From Chitinophaga eiseniae (GTDB taxonomy: Bacteria; Bacteroidota; Bacteroidia; Chitinophagales; Chitinophagaceae): DNA of 64,000 nt. Location of the stretch: positions 682,001-746,000 of the forward strand of contig NZ_JABAHZ010000004.1 of assembly GCF_012641265.1 (NCBI RefSeq). The letters are read 5' to 3'. This document shows, piece after piece, positions 42,120 to 50,313 of this stretch (positions are counted from its first letter, which is position 1; the number at the start of each line of letters is the position of its first letter). Made by a program: the position numbers and the translations under genes. Under the pieces are notes generated by a model. That model saw only the letters and a list, made by a program, of their open reading frames with translations, did no database searches and had not been told where the DNA came from.

Positions 42120-44324
42120 TTATTTACCAATCTCAAACACGCCGCCTTTCATCAGGTCTTCATGCCGTAGTACCAACGCTGAATACGGCTTACCATTTCT
42201 TTTAACACCGGGTTGCGTACCGGTTGTCAACGTAGTGACCGTGTTTTGCCCGGTATGAATGACAACGCGGTCAAATGAAGGAATGGTTAGTGCATATTCC
42301 GGCGCTACGGGGTTGACCGGATAAAATCCCATGGTTGCAAATACGTACCAGGCGCTGATCTGGCCGGCATCGTCGTTGCCGCAAAGTCCGCCGGGACCCT
42401 CATCATATTCATTGGCCAGTATTTCCCTGATGCAGGCCGCTGTTTTCGTACGGTTGTTGACGTAGTTGTATAAGAATGGAATCTGTTGCCCTGGTTCATT
42501 ACCATGCCAGTATTCTTTTTTGATAAAGAGACTGTCGAGCGCCTGTTCAAACTTAGCCTTGCCGCCGGTGAGGCGGATCAGGCCGGGAATATCCTGCGGA
42601 ACATAGAAGCCATATTGACGGGGCGTTCCTTCTGTGATAAAGAAAAGTTTCTGATCACGGTTAGGATGTTGATACCAGCTGCCATTGGCGTAGCGGCCAT
42701 TTACATCGCCCAGCGCGGGGTCGAATACATGCGTATAGTTTTGGGCACGTTGTTCCAGTGCACGATAGTCATCGTTTTTTTGCAGCGCTTTTGCCACGGT
42801 CGACAAAGCATAATCATCGTAAGCATATTCGAGGGTGCGTGACACCTGTTCCCTGCTGTGGAAGGCAAAGGGCACGGCATCTTCCAGCGGCACATAGCCA
42901 TATTGGAGGTAGGACGCCAGGGCTCTGCGGCCTTTACCCTGCTGATAATCGGTGGGTGCAGCGGTATCGAAAGCATTTCGCCGCATGAGGCGATAAGCTG
43001 CTGTTACATCGTAGTCGCGAATCCCTTTGTTATAGGCCGATGCAATGAAGGCAATAGCATGGTCGCCGATCATGGCAGCAGTATAGTTGTTCCAGCAGGG
43101 GAAGATGGGTAGCCAGCCACCCTGTTGCCCTTTCAGGATCAGTGAGCGCACGAAATCATTGACCAGCTCCGGGTTTAGTATTTCGTACAGTGGTAACTGT
43201 GCCCGGTAGATATCCCACATGGAAAAATCGTCATAGTAATTGCCCGTCGCCAACTGTTTTACCTGGTAGGATTGAGAGAAGGCAGGGTAGGTGCCTTTAA
43301 CGTCGTTAAAAAGACGGGGATGCTGCATGGTGTGATACAGGGCGGTATAAAATATTTTTTTTGTTTTTTCTTGAGACCCATCCACGATGATTTTATTCAA
43401 AGCCTGGTTCCAGGTATCGTTGCCTGCTTTGGTTACCGCATTAAAATCCCAGTGATTGATTTCGGCGCGGAGGTTTTCACGGGCAGCGGCAATGCTGGTA
43501 AAAGAGGTGCCAATACGTACTTTAAGGATGCTGCCTTTATGCACTTTGAACTTAACGATGCTGCCAATGCCTGGTTGCGATTCGATACTGCGGGCCTCCA
43601 GCAGCATGGTATCATTGAATACCCTGGGTGTTTCAAAACGTTCTTCAAATTGTACCACAAAATAGCCACTGAAACCGGCGGGTTGCCCCTGGCCCTGGTA
43701 AATACGATAAGCTGGATTGTAGCCGCTGATTTCGTGTTGCTGTGGATCGATGTATATGGCGCCTTTGCCACGGTCGCTGTTGGGGCGTATAATAAAGTAG
43801 CAGTCGTCGTCCTGATCGAAGCTGAATTGCATCATGCTGCAACGGGCGGTAGCCGACACTTCTGCCTTCAGGTGATATTGAGGCAGGGTAATACCATAAT
43901 AAGCGGGCGTGGCGATTTCACTGTCGTGCGAAAACGTAGTGGCGTAATCGTTAGGCCGCGTTTTCGGTGCGCCGCAAATGGGCATGATGGTAAAGCTGCC
44001 GTAGTCCTGGGTGCAGGAGCCGCTGAGCCAGTGTGTGCCCCGGAAGCCGCTGAAAAGGTTGTCTTTGTAATAATAAGGAGCCACGCATTTTTGCTCGGTG
44101 AGCCGCGTTTGTGGCGTCCATTGTGTCATCCCAAACGGGGTACCTACTGCCGGGATGGTATTGGCCAGTTGTTCTGTGCCTGCGCCATGTTTGATGGCAG
44201 TCAGCGTAGTACTGTTGGCGGTACCTGTCAATGGATTTACATAGGGCACCAGGTCGCGTTGTTGTGCGATGGCGGATAAGGTGGTCAGCGAGGAAAAGAA
44301 GAGTGTATAAAAGAACGGACGCAT
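42120..44324 (-). CDS. GH92 family alpha-mannosidase (second copy)
   Basis: A 734-residue secreted enzyme with a signal peptide (residues 1-20, LSAIAQQ) and no discoidin domain. The GH92 signature is classical: GLCGNDDAGQISAWYVFATMG near residue 645, SMWDIYRAQLPL near residue 368, and GPGGLCGND. This matches the calcium-dependent inverting exo-alpha-mannosidases better than the copy at 5233. It is divergent from the flavin reductase gene across only 48 bp, and convergent with the unknown glycosidase. The presence of the two GH92 genes, GH29 and the sialate esterase suggests decorated glycoprotein or fungal mannan substrates. Confidence 0.92.
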   Translation of the reverse strand: MRPFFYTLFFSSLTTLSAIAQQRDLVPYVNPLTGTANSTTLTAIKHGAGTEQLANTIPAVGTPFGMTQWTPQTRLTEQKCVAPYYYKDNLFSGFRGTHWLSGSCTQDYGSFTIMPICGAPKTRPNDYATTFSHDSEIATPAYYGITLPQYHLKAEVSATARCSMMQFSFDQDDDCYFIIRPNSDRGKGAIYIDPQQHEISGYNPAYRIYQGQGQPAGFSGYFVVQFEERFETPRVFNDTMLLEARSIESQPGIGSIVKFKVHKGSILKVRIGTSFTSIAAARENLRAEINHWDFNAVTKAGNDTWNQALNKIIVDGSQEKTKKIFYTALYHTMQHPRLFNDVKGTYPAFSQSYQVKQLATGNYYDDFSMWDIYRAQLPLYEILNPELVNDFVRSLILKGQQGGWLPIFPCWNNYTAAMIGDHAIAFIASAYNKGIRDYDVTAAYRLMRRNAFDTAAPTDYQQGKGRRALASYLQYGYVPLEDAVPFAFHSREQVSRTLEYAYDDYALSTVAKALQKNDDYRALEQRAQNYTHVFDPALGDVNGRYANGSWYQHPNRDQKLFFITEGTPRQYGFYVPQDIPGLIRLTGGKAKFEQALDSLFIKKEYWHGNEPGQQIPFLYNYVNNRTKTAACIREILANEYDEGPGGLCGNDDAGQISAWYVFATMGFYPVNPVAPEYALTIPSFDRVVIHTGQNTVTTLTTGTQPGVKRNGKPYSALVLRHEDLMKGGVFEIGK

Positions 44325-44372
44325 TATAGATTCATTTAACTTTGGCTATCCCAATAAAAGTAATAAACTATT

Positions 44373-44951
44373 ATGACCAACAAAATAAAAGTGCTGGCTA
44401 TTTGCGGCAGTACCCGGCAATCTTCTTCCAATCATAATATTATCAAGGCTTTTACGGCTTTAAGCAATGATATTTTTGACGTACGGTTGTACGAGGACCT
44501 TACCCATTTGCCGCATTTTAACCCCGATGAAGATATAACGCCCGATAGCGCCCCCGCGCCGGTACAGGATTTTCGCCGGCAGTTGGAGGGAGCCGACGTT
44601 GTATTGATCAGCACACCGGAATATGCTATTGGGGTGCCGGGTACCCTCAAAAATGCGATTGACTGGACCGTGTCTTCCCTACATTTTTCGAAGAAGCCAG
44701 TGGGGCTGATTACAGCGGGCACCTCTGGCCATAAGGCGCATCAGTCGCTGTTAGGAACTTTGCTGATCATTGAATCGCGGATCAGTGAAGATACGCAGGT
44801 GGTGGTGTCTTCGGTGAGGACTAAGGTCAATAACCAGGGTGTAATTACCGATGAGGTAACGCTGACGGCCATACGTAAGTTGATACAATCCCTGGCGGGA
44901 TTGACAGATGGTAGTATTACTGCCTGTTTGCCGCCGCCGTCGTTGTTTTAA
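44373..44951 (+). CDS. NADPH-dependent FMN reductase
   Basis: A 192-residue flavodoxin-fold protein. The FMN phosphate loop is GSTRQSSSNHNI (about residues 12-23) and a second flavin contact is STPEYAIGVPGTLKNAIDW (about 80-98), as in the NADPH-dependent FMN/azo/quinone reductase family. It probably reduces quinones, azo compounds or chromate in the cytoplasm. An exact TAnnTTTG element (TAACTTTG, 44337-44344) lies in the 48-bp divergent gap with GH92 and may be its -7 box. It ends before a perfect inverted repeat. Confidence 0.9.
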   Translation: MTNKIKVLAICGSTRQSSSNHNIIKAFTALSNDIFDVRLYEDLTHLPHFNPDEDITPDSAPAPVQDFRRQLEGADVVLISTPEYAIGVPGTLKNAIDWTVSSLHFSKKPVGLITAGTSGHKAHQSLLGTLLIIESRISEDTQVVVSSVRTKVNNQGVITDEVTLTAIRKLIQSLAGLTDGSITACLPPPSLF

Positions 44952-44965
44952 AGATATCCATAATG

Positions 44966-45008
44966 AGCAACGGTGACATGGCGCCCAGGGCGCCATGTCA
45001 CCGTTGCT
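44966..45008. terminator. Perfect 20-bp inverted repeat between convergent genes
   Basis: Two perfectly complementary 20-base arms (44966-44985 and 44989-45008) flank a three-base loop CAG. The arms begin AGCAACGGTG and end CCGTTGCT. It lies between the flavin reductase and the convergent sialate esterase, so it can act as a bidirectional terminator. There is no T tract. Confidence 0.65.
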
Positions 45009-45020
45009 GCTGATACAGTT

Positions 45021-46979
45021 TTAGTTAACCGTAAATTGATTGTTTTCCGTAATGCCTTTCCAGTTATCTGTGCGGAATGGCGCTGCCGGGAATCCTTCTT
45101 TATTAAACAGGTTGTCTTCTATATTATCGTCGGCCCAGCCATAGCGTACTGCTACAGGGGTGGCTACTTCATCGCAGGATACGATTACTTTATCGCCGTC
45201 CACATAGGCTTTCGCGTAGTGGAATTGTTGATCGGCGCCGGCGATTTCAAATCCGCGGATATAGCCGTATTTATCTTTTACCACCAGGCCGGAACCGATG
45301 CTGGTAAAGCTGAGTTGGGCTTTGTTGCCATTGATCTGCATAGATTGGTATATGGGCCCGCTATACACGATGTTTTGTCCGTAAGTGTTGTGAAGTGCTA
45401 CGGCGGCGAGGCGTTTACCTACGTCCTGTTTATTCCGGGGATGTATATCTTTCGGATCGCCCACGTCGGTAATCACCGCCATGCCGGTGTTAGGCAGCTG
45501 GAGGGTAAGGGTTTGGGCTTCCCGGAGCTCTGCCCAGTCGCTTCCTTTTTGGCTGTTGCCATTGTTGGCATTGAAGCTGGCCAGCTGAACGAAATAGAAC
45601 GGGAAATCGCCCTGGTTCCACAGGCGGCGCCAGTCGCTGATCATCAGCGGAAATGCTTTCCGGTACTGGTAGGCGCGACCGGCGTTGGTTTCGCCCTGGT
45701 ACCAGATAGCCCCTTTGATGGCGAAGGGCAGGATCGGGTGTATCATGGCGTTATACAACAGGGAAGGGTAGCTGTTGGGGCCTACGCTTTTTTCCGGCGA
45801 AATGGCCGATGCGATATGGAAGGCCCAATCGCCGGCCAGCGGTTGCTGATGACCATCTACCTTAATAAAGATATTGGCCGCTTCGCCATAGAACCCGCCA
45901 CCACCGGAATTATCCTCTATCTTAACCGCAATCACGTTGTTACCGGCTTTTAATACGCCGGCAGGAACCTGGTAGGTACGCGCGGTATTATAGGAATTGG
46001 TATTGCCTACTGCTGTGCCGTTGATATAGGTAACGTCGTTGTCATCTATTGTGCCCAGGCTGAGTACTGCCGGTTTCCCGGCATCGGCGGCATCGATGTT
46101 AAAGCTGCGGCGGAACCAGACTACCCCGTCAAAGTTAGGCAGCTGTTGCTGTTCCCATAAGCCGGGGACTTTCATTTTCTTCCAGGCCTGGTCGTCGGTA
46201 TTAACGGAAGACCAGGACGCAGCGGTGGCTGCGTCGGGAAGACTACCCTGTACCTTTTGTATGAGTTGGGCCTGTTTTTCTTTGGCTACCCGGGAAAGAG
46301 AGTCGATATTGAGCACTGGCAAGTCTTTCATCAGGTCATGGAAGGTTTCGCTGCCAGCCATGCCATCGCGGCTAATCCAGGTTTCCACCATGGTGCCTCC
46401 CCAGGACGTATGGATCAGGCCAATAGGTACATGCAGTTGTGCCTGCAAGGTGCGGGCAAAGAAGTAGCCTACCGCCGTGAAGTTGCCGGTAGTAGCAGGA
46501 TCTGCGGCTTTCCAGGCGCTTACTTTCACATCGCTTTGGGGTGTAATGGCTATATCTTTCGGTAAATAAAAATGACGGATATTGGGGTTGGCGGATCCGG
46601 CTTCCTCGGCAGCAGCGTTTATCACGCCATTCACCTGGAATTCCATGTTTGATTGTCCGCTGCACACCCATACGTCCCCCATCAGGATATCGTGCAGGGT
46701 GATGGTATTATTGCCTTTTAAAGAAAGACTGTAAGGACCTCCCGCGGTTTCAGGTTGCAGGAGTACTTTCCATTGACCGTTTTTATCTGCTTTTACGGTT
46801 TTTACCTGGTCATGGAACTGGATAGTAATTTTTTCATTTTTATCGGCCCAGCCCCATACCGGGATGGGTTTATCACGCTGCAGCACCATATTGTCCCCGA
46901 ATATATTGGGCAAACGAATGGTGGCAAAACTGGCAGTGCTGATCATGGCAGCCGCCAATAAAAGAACTGTTTTTTTCAT
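45021..46979 (-). CDS. Sialate O-acetylesterase (SGNH type), secreted
   Basis: A 652-residue exported esterase. The start at 46979 (MKKTVLLLAAAM) is chosen because it gives a clean signal peptide; the open frame extends 61 codons further upstream with no coding character. Block I CSGQSNMEFQ holds the catalytic Ser, and IWYQGETNAG and DIHPRNKQDVG (Asp-x-x-His) complete the SGNH site. Between them a GH2-type jelly-roll insert is visible (WFRRSFNI, DDNDVTYINGTAVG). The family removes acetyl groups from sialic acids, or from other sugars in soil bacteria. It is monocistronic and divergent from the copper island. Confidence 0.9.
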   Translation of the reverse strand: MKKTVLLLAAAMISTASFATIRLPNIFGDNMVLQRDKPIPVWGWADKNEKITIQFHDQVKTVKADKNGQWKVLLQPETAGGPYSLSLKGNNTITLHDILMGDVWVCSGQSNMEFQVNGVINAAAEEAGSANPNIRHFYLPKDIAITPQSDVKVSAWKAADPATTGNFTAVGYFFARTLQAQLHVPIGLIHTSWGGTMVETWISRDGMAGSETFHDLMKDLPVLNIDSLSRVAKEKQAQLIQKVQGSLPDAATAASWSSVNTDDQAWKKMKVPGLWEQQQLPNFDGVVWFRRSFNIDAADAGKPAVLSLGTIDDNDVTYINGTAVGNTNSYNTARTYQVPAGVLKAGNNVIAVKIEDNSGGGGFYGEAANIFIKVDGHQQPLAGDWAFHIASAISPEKSVGPNSYPSLLYNAMIHPILPFAIKGAIWYQGETNAGRAYQYRKAFPLMISDWRRLWNQGDFPFYFVQLASFNANNGNSQKGSDWAELREAQTLTLQLPNTGMAVITDVGDPKDIHPRNKQDVGKRLAAVALHNTYGQNIVYSGPIYQSMQINGNKAQLSFTSIGSGLVVKDKYGYIRGFEIAGADQQFHYAKAYVDGDKVIVSCDEVATPVAVRYGWADDNIEDNLFNKEGFPAAPFRTDNWKGITENNQFTVN

Positions 46980-47151
46980 GATGTCGGTATTGTCAGTATA
47001 AAGAAAGGAGGGTAACTCCGTGGAATCGCGCCTGTAAATGTAGCAAACACAAATTTCATATTTATATTTTTTTTGTTGGCGGCCAACGGAGGGCTTAAAA
47101 AGATATAAAACTAACCTGCAATAGTGTAACAAGACCGGTCCGGGGGCGGCG

Positions 47152-47159
47152 TAGCTTTG
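47152..47159 (+). promoter_or_regulatory. Possible -7 element upstream of copper ATPase gene
   Basis: TAGCTTTG matches the Bacteroidota TAnnTTTG -7 box and lies 18 bp before the copA-type start codon. No TTG is seen at the expected distance. A palindrome GACCGGTC (47133-47140) sits just upstream and could be a regulator site. Confidence 0.35.
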
Positions 47160-47177
47160 CATTAAATCGAATAAATT

Positions 47178-49427
47178 ATGTCAACCGCTATATCAATGCA
47201 ACCTTTTGCACACACGAAACGCCTGGTAAAAGAAACATTCCCCGTATTGGAAATGACTTGTGCAGCCTGTGCTGTCAGCGTAGAATCTATGTTGAAATCC
47301 GTGCCCGGTGTGGCAGATGCCGGCGTTAACTTCGCTAACCAGAGCGCCTGGGTAGCATATGATCCGGGAGCTGTTACCCCGGAGCAACTGCAACAAAGTG
47401 TACGCAGCGTGGGATACGACCTGCTGATCGATAAGGAAAACCAGGAAGAAGAACAGGCCAGCGCCCAGCAGCGGCATTACCGCCAGGTGAAACAACGCAC
47501 CATCTGGTCGGCCGTATTGTCGCTGCCTGTAGTTATTATTGGTATGTTTTTCATGGATATGCCTTATGGTAATTATATCATGATGGCCCTGGCTACGCCG
47601 GTAGTATTTTTCCTGGGCCGCCACTTTTTCGTGAACGCCTGGAAGCAGGCCCGCCACGGCAAAGCCAATATGGATACGCTGGTAGCGCTGAGCACCGGTA
47701 TCGCCTGGATATTCAGTACATTCAACACCTTTTACCCTGAGTTTTGGCACCAGCGCGGCTTACATGCCCACGTATATTTCGAAGCAGCAGCGGTAGTCAT
47801 TGCATTTATTTCTCTCGGAAAATTACTGGAAGAAAAAGCAAAGTCCAATACCTCTTCTGCCATCAAAAAGCTGATGGGATTGCAACCCAAGACCGTACTG
47901 CTGGTAGGCGCCGATGGCCATACTACCGAAGTACCCATTGCACAGGTAAAAGTAAATAACCTGCTGCTGGTAAAGCCAGGCGAAAAAATCCCTGTAGATG
48001 GTAAAGTAGATAATGGTAATTCGTACATAGATGAGAGTATGATCACCGGTGAGCCGGTGCCGGTGGCCAAAAAAGCCGGAGATCCGGTGTTTGCAGGGAC
48101 CATTAACCAGAAAGGCAGCTTTCAGTTCAGGGCAGAGAAAGTGGGCGCCAATACCCTCCTGGCCCAGATCATTAAGATGGTGCAGGAAGCACAGGGTAGT
48201 AAAGCCCCGGTACAGAAGCTGGTGGACCGTATTGCCGGTATCTTTGTACCCGTAGTCATCGGGATCGCGATACTGACCTTTATTACCTGGATGGTATTGG
48301 GCGGCGATAATGCCTTTACCCATGCGTTATTGACCGCGGTTACTGTATTGGTGATTGCCTGTCCCTGTGCACTGGGCCTGGCCACCCCTACCGCCATTAT
48401 GGTGGGTGTAGGAAAAGGTGCTGAGAATAATATCCTGATCCGGGATGCAGAAAGCCTGGAGTTGGCCCATAAAGTAGATGTGCTGATATTGGATAAAACC
48501 GGTACCATTACTGAAGGAAAACCAGTAGTAACCGATGTGCTCGACTATATTGAGGAGGAAGCCGCCTGGTCTGTGTTGTATGCCCTGGAACGTCAGTCTG
48601 AGCATCCGCTGGCTGAAGCTATTGTATCTCATCTCTCTGAAAAAAACATACAGCCGGTAACGTTATCCCATTTTGACAGCATCACCGGGCAGGGAGTAGA
48701 AGCCCGTTATCAAAACCGGACCTGGTATGCAGGCAACCGGCAACTGATGGCCAGTCGCCAGGTGGTGATCAGCGACGCTACCGCCGCCAGTGCCAGCGCC
48801 TTACAGGCTGCCGCCAAAACCGTGATCTACTTTGCTTCCGGCACCACCTTACTGGCAGTGATAGCCATTGCCGATAAAGTGAAAGCTACCTCTAAAACTG
48901 CCATCGAAACCCTGCAGCGTAGTGGTATCGAAGTATATATGCTCACCGGCGATAACGCTCATACCGCCGCCGCGGTAGCCCGGCAAACAGGTATTAAACA
49001 CTACCGGGCGGAAGTACTGCCGGCCTTCAAAGCCGCTTTCGTAAAAGAGTTGCAGCAGGCAGGTAAAGTGGTGGCCATGGCCGGCGATGGTATCAACGAC
49101 TCCCAGGCGCTGGCACAGGCAGATGTAAGCATCGCCATGGGTAAAGGGTCAGATATCGCGATGGATGTGGCCAAAATGACGCTCATCACCTCCGACCTGA
49201 ATAGTATTCCCAGGGCCCTGAAATTATCCGGAAAAACAGTGCGCACCATTAAACAAAATCTCTTCTGGGCGTTTATATATAACATCATCGGGATACCGGT
49301 AGCAGCAGGCGTATTATTCCCGATCAACGGGTTTCTGCTCGATCCTATGATTGCCGGCGCCGCCATGGCACTGAGTTCTGTGAGCGTGGTGAGCAATAGC
49401 CTGCGACTGAAAGCCGCTAAATTATAA
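47178..49427 (+). CDS. copA: Copper-exporting P1B-type ATPase (CopA type)
   Basis: A 749-residue inner-membrane pump. The N-terminal heavy-metal-associated domain has CxxC at C28 and C31 (MTCAACAVS). The membrane metal site is CPC at 395-397 (ACPCALGLATPTA), the phosphorylated Asp is D439 in DKTGTIT, and the ATP-binding hinge GDGINDSQAL is intact. CPC with an HMA domain indicates Cu(I) export. It heads a copper island (HMA chaperone, DUF3347, multicopper oxidase, CopB) on the same strand. The start is at the first Met, which leaves a short basic leader before the HMA domain. Confidence 0.93.
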   Translation: MSTAISMQPFAHTKRLVKETFPVLEMTCAACAVSVESMLKSVPGVADAGVNFANQSAWVAYDPGAVTPEQLQQSVRSVGYDLLIDKENQEEEQASAQQRHYRQVKQRTIWSAVLSLPVVIIGMFFMDMPYGNYIMMALATPVVFFLGRHFFVNAWKQARHGKANMDTLVALSTGIAWIFSTFNTFYPEFWHQRGLHAHVYFEAAAVVIAFISLGKLLEEKAKSNTSSAIKKLMGLQPKTVLLVGADGHTTEVPIAQVKVNNLLLVKPGEKIPVDGKVDNGNSYIDESMITGEPVPVAKKAGDPVFAGTINQKGSFQFRAEKVGANTLLAQIIKMVQEAQGSKAPVQKLVDRIAGIFVPVVIGIAILTFITWMVLGGDNAFTHALLTAVTVLVIACPCALGLATPTAIMVGVGKGAENNILIRDAESLELAHKVDVLILDKTGTITEGKPVVTDVLDYIEEEAAWSVLYALERQSEHPLAEAIVSHLSEKNIQPVTLSHFDSITGQGVEARYQNRTWYAGNRQLMASRQVVISDATAASASALQAAAKTVIYFASGTTLLAVIAIADKVKATSKTAIETLQRSGIEVYMLTGDNAHTAAAVARQTGIKHYRAEVLPAFKAAFVKELQQAGKVVAMAGDGINDSQALAQADVSIAMGKGSDIAMDVAKMTLITSDLNSIPRALKLSGKTVRTIKQNLFWAFIYNIIGIPVAAGVLFPINGFLLDPMIAGAAMALSSVSVVSNSLRLKAAKL

Positions 49428-49535
49428 GCTGGTAATTATATAAAACGAAACATGAATTATATAACGATATGACCCCTGGGCCGAAGTAATTTTACATCAT
49501 CAAACAAATCATAACAATATAAAAAACAGTATATC

Positions 49536-49748
49536 ATGGAAACGACTCAATTCAAGACCAATATCAAATGTTCAGGATGTATAGCCACTGTAACTCCCGT
49601 ATTAAATGGCCTGGTAGGCGAAGATAACTGGGAAGTGGATCTGCAGAGCCCTGATAAAGTGTTAACCATCGCCAAAGAAAATATCGATAAAAGCGAAGTA
49701 CGCAACGCCATAGAAAAGGCCGGCTATAAAGCAGAAGCCCTGGCATAA
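49536..49748 (+). CDS. Copper chaperone, heavy-metal-associated domain
   Basis: A 70-residue HMA-fold protein with the metal-binding Cys pair C12 and C15 (IKCSGCIATV). It probably carries Cu(I) to the ATPases or binds excess copper in the cytoplasm. It lies 108 bp after the copA-type gene; an imperfect -7 element (TAATTTTA, about 49490) in that gap suggests it may also have its own promoter. The 48-bp gap to the DUF3347 gene suggests cotranscription. Confidence 0.88.
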   Translation: METTQFKTNIKCSGCIATVTPVLNGLVGEDNWEVDLQSPDKVLTIAKENIDKSEVRNAIEKAGYKAEALA

Positions 49749-49796
49749 AATAAAACAGCCGCAGGCATCATTCATTCAACATTAAAACCGATTCAT

Positions 49797-50297
49797 ATGA
49801 AAAAGATATTATTGACAGGTATAGCACTGGTAGCAGCATTTTTACAACCCGGCATGGCGCAGGATCGCCCGGTATCCAAACAATTATCGCCTTTGCTGAC
49901 GGAGTATTACAATATTAAAGATGCACTGATTGGCAGCAATGCCGGTACCGCATCCGCAGAAGCTGCCGCCTTCGTAAAAACTGCTGCCGCCATTGATATG
50001 AATAGTATGCCTGCCGCTGCACATGATGCGTATATGCCACTTTCTGCTAAACTGGTGGCCGACGCCAAAGCCATCGCCGATACAAAAGATATCAGTACAC
50101 AACGGGCTTACTTTAAAACATTCTCCGATAACTTTTATCAACTGGCGAAAGCAGTATCTTTATCTGCTCAGCCAGTATACCAGGAATACTGCCCCATGAA
50201 AAAAGCCTACTGGTTAAGCAGCAGCAATGCCATCAAAAATCCTTACTTCGGCAGCCAGATGCTGACCTGCGGAAAAGTAAGCGATACCATTCAGTAG
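49797..50297 (+). CDS. DUF3347 periplasmic protein
   Basis: A 166-residue exported protein with a signal peptide (residues 1-21, GMAQDR). The body fits DUF3347: LSPLLTEYYNIKDALI near the start, YFKTFSDNFYQL in the middle and YCPMKKAYWLSSSNAIKNPYFG near the end. The Cys-Pro-Met-Lys motif and a second Cys (MLTCGKV) could bind copper. DUF3347 domains are often attached to CusB-like efflux adaptors or adjacent to multicopper oxidases. Here it sits 16 bp upstream of one. Confidence 0.88.
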   Translation: MKKILLTGIALVAAFLQPGMAQDRPVSKQLSPLLTEYYNIKDALIGSNAGTASAEAAAFVKTAAAIDMNSMPAAAHDAYMPLSAKLVADAKAIADTKDISTQRAYFKTFSDNFYQLAKAVSLSAQPVYQEYCPMKKAYWLSSSNAIKNPYFGSQMLTCGKVSDTIQ

Positions 50298-50313
50298 TTT
50301 TTTAATTTCCATC

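Noticed and set aside
43272..44279. Long open frame opposite GH92
   Set aside because: It is entirely antisense to a gene with clear GH92 motifs and shows no domain of its own.
44973..45953. Long open frame opposite the sialate esterase
   Set aside because: Antisense to a gene with clear SGNH motifs; the composition reflects the complementary codon pattern.
46980..47162. Sixty-one-codon N-terminal extension of the sialate esterase
   Set aside because: It has no signal peptide at its start, while MKKTVLLLAAAM at 46979 is a typical one; the extension overlaps the promoter region of the copper operon.
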